A DNA stretch of 64,000 nucleotides. It comes from Pomphorhynchus laevis. Lineage: Eukaryota; Acanthocephala; Palaeacanthocephala; Echinorhynchida; Pomphorhynchidae. Numbering within the stretch: the stretch's first letter is position 1; each line of letters starts with the position of its first letter. The stretch is taken from assembly GCA_012934845.2 (NCBI GenBank), contig WNNJ02002981.1, positions 1 through 64,000 on the forward strand, in the 5' to 3' direction. A program made the translations under genes and the position numbers. The notes beneath the pieces were generated by a model, which saw only the letters and a program-made list of their open reading frames with translations, searched no databases and was not told the origin of the DNA. Positions 47,101 to 56,100 of this stretch are shown here, in pieces.

Positions 47101-50100
47101 TTATTTAATAAATATTTATTTCTGCTATAATACAATTACATTTTTTGATACACTCACGTAGCCAGTGTGCAGCCAAAATATTAAATGAAATAAATTTTAA
47201 TGTATGCCCATCTTAATATATTATATATTAAGATGTTAATATAATATAAATGGAACAGAAAAAATTCATAAGAACCTGTTGATCATCTATTAAGGCCAAT
47301 CAACCCCAATATATGATATCTATGAACAAATCAAACAAATCATTGTGCTGTATCTACTTTAAACATATTACATAAACTCCACCGAATTATTCATCGACAT
47401 CATTAAAACCACTAAACATAAACGATTCATGGCATCTATTAACGTCACCAACCTCTTCACAAATGTACCCGTCAGCGAAATCATATATTAATTGTGCACG
47501 ACTGGTTTGCCTTCCACCTCACTTGATGGTAAACTTTAACGGCAGATTGATGGTGTATCAATGGGATGTGTCCTCGGTCCTACTTCTGCATATTTTTACA
47601 TAAGCCCCATGTAAAAACAAGTATTCGCAAAAAGCAAATGTTTTCCATGAAAATATATATCCGTTACGTCGATGATATATATTTAACAGTTATGACTAGC
47701 CAAAATAACTTGAAAAGTTGAAAATCGCATTTGAGGCTTATTCTTGCCTTAAATTCACTTACGTAAATGAGGTTGACAATCTTATAAGCTTACTGGATAT
47801 TAAAATCACTCGATTATCCAATCGATTTCAAACCGAGTCTATATAAAAACAATCAAATAAAGGGAATGAATTATGCAAGCCTGTATAAACTAGCAGTCGT
47901 TAAAACTTTTCTCAATTGAGCCAACATTATTTGCACCAATAGAGATTTGTTCAATGCTGAGGTCACCAGATTTAAACAGATGCTAAATAACAATGATTAC
48001 AACTTGCACCTAGTCTACAACCAATTCACATGTAGTGAAGCTGGATGTAGCTTTAGCCAACCAAAATGCATTGGTTACACAATCCAGACATTAGATAATC
48101 GATTAAAACAACAAGGCGCTAACAAACAACATATAGAAGAGAAACACGGTAAGACAAAGACACTAAACACGATGGTTCTCAGCCAACAACCTCCGAATCT
48201 TCCAATCGTTGCTGATTAATAAAGAAAATTCTGCCATCAATAGGAAAGATAAAGGATTCGTTCGAACTCTCCGAATTTTTAGAATGACATTGCAATCTTA
48301 GGGGAACGGTTATAACTGTCTACAGGCTTAGCGAACCAGAGGCCCGAGCTACCCATATCCTGTGTTTTATGTTTTTTCTAGATGCTTGATAATGACATTA
48401 ATTTAATGTCGAAAATTTGCATTAATTCGATCTTTATAAAATGTAATACCTTTATATGATAGGCGACGAGTGTTTTAAGCCTAATTCTCAACTAGTGAAG
48501 ACAACTTTGAAAGAATATATTTAGAAAGAAAATATAAAAAAGCTCTCATAAAATTATCGTAAGATGATTGTTATTATAATTTTAACTAAATTTTAAAATC
48601 ATTGAATATTTGAAAATTGGATTAAAAATCGTGAAAATTCTAATTTATTAGAAAGTGAATCACAACAGTGCATTTGATTTACCAATTGAGAATTCTGAAG
48701 AAGTGAATTACAGAAAGCAAACTGCATAAATATTTACAGAAATTATAAATGTTAAAGAATATTTAAAAATTGATTAACTTTAATTTTATAAACTTACGTG
48801 ATCAAAACGAAGTTGTTTTCTAACATTGAGTTAATAATTTTCTGGGAAAATATGCTACTGTCATTATGCAATGTTTCGAGTTTAACTAGAAAGCGATCTT
48901 TGAGCGATTTCAGTAGACTCTCATGAAATGCGGTCTGACTTTGACCTATTGCATCAAGCATTGGAAGTAACGATTGAACGGATGGAACATTAATCTGATG
49001 AGCATGTTGAAAATTTGCAATCTCCTAAATTACAAACAAAACCCAATTGCTAGCAAATTCGTCAAATATGAGAATGACCATGCCGTCATTTATTAAAATA
49101 TAAATACTGCACCGTAAAGTTGGTATACTGAATGTTAATACATATTTTAATGAAATAATTTGATATACCTGTGCAGTCATATTGTTACTATTGAAATTTT
49201 GATGACTATTTTATTCTGTACGCTACATTAACCCTATCTATAAGCCAACAGCAGGACGCTAAATTTAGTATTGGTAGACCTCATCAGCTAATGATGTAAT
49301 TAGTAGCTGATTTAATTTAAAATCAGAAATGATTTTAATTAAATTTGCAAAATGTAAGGCGAAAGTATTTTATTAAATCTAATTGCTAGTAAAAACAGAC
49401 GAGTCGAGTGATCGTCAGCCAATATTAAAAAATGACCGAAACGTGAATTGGATTGGTATCAAAACGTGAATTGGTATTGTATCAGTAGCTGACGAGGTCC
49501 ACCAATACTGAAATGTAGCGTACTGCTGTTGGCTTATAGATAGGATTAAAGTAACGTGTAGTGTCATCAAAATTTCAATTGTAACAATGACTGCACAGAT
49601 ATATCAACTTAAAATTAGGAAACAAACTATAGATGACTATTTTGATAATAATAATCATTAGAAAAAATAGGTAGGTTTTTAAATTGAAGGTAGCACCTTT
49701 CTCTACCAACGATGATTCAATTTAAAATCAGAAATGATTTTAATTAAATTTGCAAAATGTAAGACGAAAGTCTTTCATTAAATCTAAATGCCAATAAAGC
49801 AGACTAGTGGAGTGATCATAGGCCAACATTAAAAGGACCGAAACGTGAAACCTAGGTATTGGATCAGTAGCTGATTAGGTCCACCAAAACTGAAATGTAG
49901 CGAACTGCTGTTGGTTTATAGATATGATTAAAGCAGCATGCAAAATAAGAGTCATCAATATTTCAATAAAGTTAATATTTATTAATTGATATAATGTTGA
50001 GTGATCTAAAAAGCTTTAACTTTACAATGGATAGAAAGAGCCAATAAATCATTTTTCTAATTTATTAACGATATTTCGGTGTTCCGCCATAATCAATATT

Positions 50101-53100
50101 TTCGAAATATTAAAGAAGGTTAATTTTGAATTACCATTTATAAAGAAGAAAGAAATACAAATTTCAAAAACTCTAAAAGCAACAAAAATATTTACATTTG
50201 CAAAGCTGACAAAGAAGTAATCATACTAGATCGTATCGTATATATATCAAGTAAATTTTGTCTGACTGAAATCGCTTCTCTAAAGTTGCGAAATGACTGG
50301 AAAAGTAAGTAAACGAGTTGAAGAAAAATCAATAAAACATTTAAAAAATTTAAAGGAGAAAAGGATTAGTGAGGACTTCTATAATTTCAACATCTAAACC
50401 TGCCTGGCATTGAACATTATATACGGTTTACCGAAAGTACACAAAACCAAATGTCCGATGCGCCCCATTATTACTGCATAGAATAACGTTTATTACAAAA
50501 CCGCAGAAATCTAATTTTATTATTAAGTGAACTATCTACTAATTTCTTCACGATTAAAGATAGTAACGACGTAATTACTAGAATTTTAAGCTTAAATTTG
50601 ATCTGGACATTATACAGCTAAGATGTAAAACCATTTTTACAAACATTCCGGAAGCATCTAATTATTTTAATAATTAGATTAAATAATCTAATAATTAATT
50701 AATTAGATTAATTATTTTTAATCTAATTTAATAATTAGATTAAATAATTAATAATTATTTCAATAATTATTTTATTGGAGTCTTGTTTACTTAGTACAAG
50801 AAACAATTCTAAAATTTCTTATTTCACGAAATAATAAAATTAAAATAAAAAAAGTTAAAATAAAATTAAAATTTAAATAATTTCACTCATATGAACAAAT
50901 TTGAAATTTCTAGGTTTAGACAAGATTATTATATTTTCAAAAAACTAAATTGTTCTGATGAGTATAAACGGTGTTTTATTAGAATTCAAATATTTATTTT
51001 AATTTAATTATTTCTCATCTAAACAGAAAGTTTCAAGCAATATTTGTTTAATAATGTATTAATAAAATGCACATTTAATTTTAGTATAAAATTTAATTTT
51101 TAGTATACATTTAATTAAAGTATAAATAATTTTACGATTGCTTTAAAAAACGATCGTAAATATATGTCTACGATCGATTTACAATGCAAAATTAGAAAAT
51201 GTAAAACTTTGCACATGGCTTTAATGTGAAATTGTTTTGTAAATTTAAAATTAAATTACTATTTTGCTAAAATATTTGAATTCAAATATATAAAAAAACG
51301 TTTACTCTAGTCAGAACAATTTACTTTTTGAAATTAGATTCGTAATCATAATTTTGTCTAAACCTGAAAATTTCAAGCAATATTTGATTAGATGAGTGAA
51401 ATTATTTAATTATTTAATTTTATTTAAAAATATTTTTTTGTACTTTAACTGATTTATCCAAAAACATATTTCTAAATTAAAAGCGTATCATTTTATATCA
51501 ATTATTTCTTCAAAATGGCAGAATAGCGATGAGTAGTCCATTATAACATACTCTTGTGAACACATTCATGCGCCAGCTGAAAACTGAGAATATGGAAATG
51601 ACTAGGGCGAAATAAAGCAACAATTTGATATAAGCACAATGTTGATAGCACACTTGATAGCGATGTTGATAGCACACTTGTCGCCTTTTATTGTCCACAG
51701 GAAACCGTAAAATTTTATGACCTTTCAATCATAAACATAAAAGCTATTCAATTCGATTGAGAAAGAAAAATACTAAGCAATAAATTGAATTAAAAATCTA
51801 TTCTTCGAAAGACAATTAATTAAATACTGAGGATAAATTAATAAATAGAAAATTAAATAACATGATATATAGCTAATCACAATGACACAAGCAATACTGA
51901 GAACCCTGATTAGTTTTATTTTTCTTATTCATTTTCATACTTAAATGTATTTAGACCTCGACTCCACCACCTTGTGAAACTGCATTTCAGTATTAAATTA
52001 ATATATCATTAACTAATAGTTTCACTATTAAATGCATTTATTCTCCCAAAGACAAACTCCTAATTCAACAGAGATCCATGTAGTTTATGAATTCAGATTT
52101 TCTTCGTCCTGCGGGGATACCTGCATTGAAAGCACATTTTCGTCGGATATGATGGAGAATTGCCGAACACCTCATGGTAGGTGAACGTGCATCATTATAA
52201 AACTGAGTTTTATAATGAGTTTTAAACAGAGTTCATTACAGAACTCTGTAAAATTACTTTAGTTACTCACTTGCAGCAAGTAAGTTTCGCTATAATATTA
52301 TCTTGCATTAAAAAAACAAGATACATAAAACAACGATGCCCATGACTCAACAAAGACGTGAATATGTACCCGCTACTTATTTCAAAGTAAACGAAATTAA
52401 TTTATTATAACTATTTTTAATTGTTCCCTAATTTATTATAATCTTGAACTATTACAGATGATTTTGATGATGGCGATAAGTTATCAGTGGATGGCTTATT
52501 TACAAATTATTCAGATACTTCAAAATTAGTTGAGAAAGGACCGGCAGAAGTGTGCCCCATCTTAATTTGTCCAGTGAAAAACAATTTGTCTTGAGACAAA
52601 TCGGCGAGCTACGACGTATGCTTGAATGGTAACTCTAAAGAAATCCATAGACTGTTTTTGTATATAACAAACTTTAGAATTCATGAAGACAGAAATGCTG
52701 GATATATACGATGAGCCAATTAAATTGCTTCTAGTTTCTGTTTCCACCAATCTTGGTAGATCTATTTCACGTCATATCAAAGTTGAAACGGCACTGAATT
52801 GATGAAACTGCACTTTGCTTCAATCCTATAAGCTAACATTAATTAATGCTAATTAATGATAATTAATTAACTATATTAAATTATTAGATATTAGATTGAA
52901 GTATAAAATATTTTCTTCTGTGCTTTGTAGAATATTGCAATTTAACGACAATTTAAAAAAATGATTTTAGTACAAATTAATTTTTTAAATTAATTACAAA
53001 TGGACATTACGAATCAATGCTCATTGACTCAATAGCAAAGATAAGTAGATTCATGACAGTATGTTCTCTCTACCGGATAATTATTTTAAGGCAAACAATT

Positions 53101-56100
53101 TTATGAATATAAAATCGTCGATTCGTTTGGATTCGTTTGCTCTGATCATTTTGTCAATGTAATTTTGAACACTGAGAATTTACAACATTGAATTCGGCTG
53201 TAAATCGTACAACATCACAAAAGACGGATTATCCTTATAAGATAATTCTTTAAGTTCAGTAAGAAATCAGCCTCATATTTAGGTTGGTTTAATTTACCAG
53301 TAGAAACGTTGCTATATCGATTCAGAAAACATAAACATCAGAATGAACACTTATTTTTCGATATTTTTGATGACACTGCACTTTGCTTCAATCACATAAG
53401 CCAACAGCAATACGCTACATTTCAGTTTTGGTGGACCTTATAAGCTACTGATCCAAAACCTACATTTCAAGTTTTGGTCCTTTTAATGTTTACTATCATT
53501 CGACTCATCTGCTTTTATTGGCAATTAGATTTAATAAAAGACTTTTGTCTTACATTTTGCAAATTTAATTAAAATCATTTCTGATTTCAAATTAAATCAT
53601 CGTTGGTAGGGTGATGATTTACCTTCAATTTGAAAACCTACTTCTATTTGCAATAAATATCTGTTATCAAACTAGTCATCGATATTTTGTTTCCTAATTT
53701 TAAGTTAATTTAATTGTGCAGTCATTGTTACAATTGAAATTGTTGATGATATTGCGCTTTACGTCCCTAACATGTATTTAGCCCAGCTGCTATGTTTGGT
53801 GGAGGAATTATAGGCAGAAACCTGATAGAAGTACAGTTCCTCTTTATGCCCTCTAAACCTTATTCGAATACATCGTTTGTTATTTATTAGTCAATTCATA
53901 AAAAATGATACGACGTAAAAATCAAAACATTGATAGAAGTGCAATGCCATAAAAAAATTGGTTTTCCTCTAAAAAAATTGGTAACTGATTGATCGCTTAG
54001 GCACTCGAGTATACAAGCGGCATAGCGTCGCTGAACTGCAACGCTTAATTCATAAAAATTAATTTTTATTTTAAATTTCAATTTTAAATTTTAATTTGAT
54101 ATAAATTATATAAAATCTTATAACAATTATTTATTATTTATTATTTAACTTAATGTTTAACTTTTATTATTACATAATAATTTTATTATTTATAATTATT
54201 TATCTTTATTTATTATTTAGTTATTACAATTATATTTATCATTATTTTTAATTTATAAATAGTATAAAATACGTAGACTCACTTAGCTGATCTGATTTAT
54301 TAACCAACATATTATTAAATATTAATCTAAATGATATTGGTTTTGGTTTGTAAATATTTAAAGTAAATAGCCGACAAAATAAAGACAAGATAAAACAAGT
54401 TTGTTATTAAAAACTTGTATTTCAGCAGTAAAATATAACCACTAGAATTAAACAAGTTTTTATACTCAATTAAACATCTTACACAAAAAATTCTTTTGCC
54501 AGACTACAATTTTTTCCTCTTTGGCAATTTAATATCGAACATTAACAAAGTGAGTTCTTCATAAACTGATATCACTGAATAGCCCACTTACTTTCCCCTA
54601 CAAATATGCGTAATGCATCAACCATCTACATTTAGTTATCAGTTGTCTTAATTGATATCAAGTATTCACTATTCATTATTAAAGGTTATGAAATATGAAC
54701 AAACTAAATAACCTTTTATTTTTAAATTGGCTATCTGGAATAAAATTTAAAATGGAAGATTTTATCGACTTTTATCAGCTAAATTAAGATTTTGGATTAC
54801 TGCTACTAATTAGTTCAATCGTTCTTAGTTACTGGAGAACATTTATTGCTGAGAATTTGGAATTTTGAAGCGAGTCCACCACACAAACGAAATTATTTTT
54901 TATATCTCCGCTATCGAGTGCTAGCATTATCAGAAAAACAATTTTATCAAAGAGTTTGTTTTTAATATTACATAATTTAACAATTTTGTTTTTATTTAAT
55001 AATTTTTAATGTATTTTGAATAAATTGTTTTTTTTTCTCTAATACTAGCAGAAGATAGCGAAATATATAAATAAATTTATTGAACAGTTTAATAGATACT
55101 ATACACATATACCCCATTATATGTTTATCTATGAAACCATTTTGTTCAATCAATACGATCAAATACAAGCGGCTAAAGTCTAAAAGCGCGAACACTATTT
55201 CTTTGTTTGGAATTGTCTCAATAGCAAGCACCGAATAGTGGATAGATCGGTGAATAGACAAAAAAATTAATTTTAAGGAATATTTTAAAAAATTAATATT
55301 ATATTAAGCACTCAATAGAGAATTTGTAATGAAAATATAAATAACTATAAATTTTTAATTGACAATACCATTTATGATAAATGATATTAAATTATTTTTA
55401 CGATTGATTGTGTTTTAAATTCATAATTAATGATCTTTAAAATGAGATCTTGTTCCGAAATTCGAAATTTAAAAAGATGAAATAAAATAATTAATTAAAA
55501 TTACAGAATTTAATACAAATAAACAGAAATGTATATTTTTCAAATGTAATATACAGAAATGTATATCTACACCACTGGAGCAGCCAGCTGAGTGGATGTA
55601 GCGTTGAATCGCGATACAGACGTCCTGAGTTCAAATCCGATCAGCATCAGTGTACGGAGTAAGCAGATAATAAGTGTCGAAACGTGAAATGTAGGTCTGG
55701 GTCAGCAGCTGATGAGACCCACCCAGACTCATTAGTAGCGTCCTGCTGTATCAAAATAAGATCAATACCTGTGAGGATAATATCATGCCACAATCAGAAA
55801 AAAATTTCAGCTCACAGATGCAATCAAGTACAATTAGAAAAAAACGAAAAATTCATGATATTTGGTTAACAAATTCTTCGTTATTTCTTGAATTACATTA
55901 TTGTAGGTTTTGAATGTCTTATAAAACAGTATTTTTAAGGTTAATGCAGAATTGAAGTTAAACATTATTTAATTATTTAAGACAAATGTTACTTTATTAA
56001 AGTTTAACAAACACACCCGTAATGGATCATCGCTTTCTGCTAATTGATTCCTTAACTCGTTTTTCTCCGGGAAATTTAGAGCTTTCAGTTCTTTTGAGAT

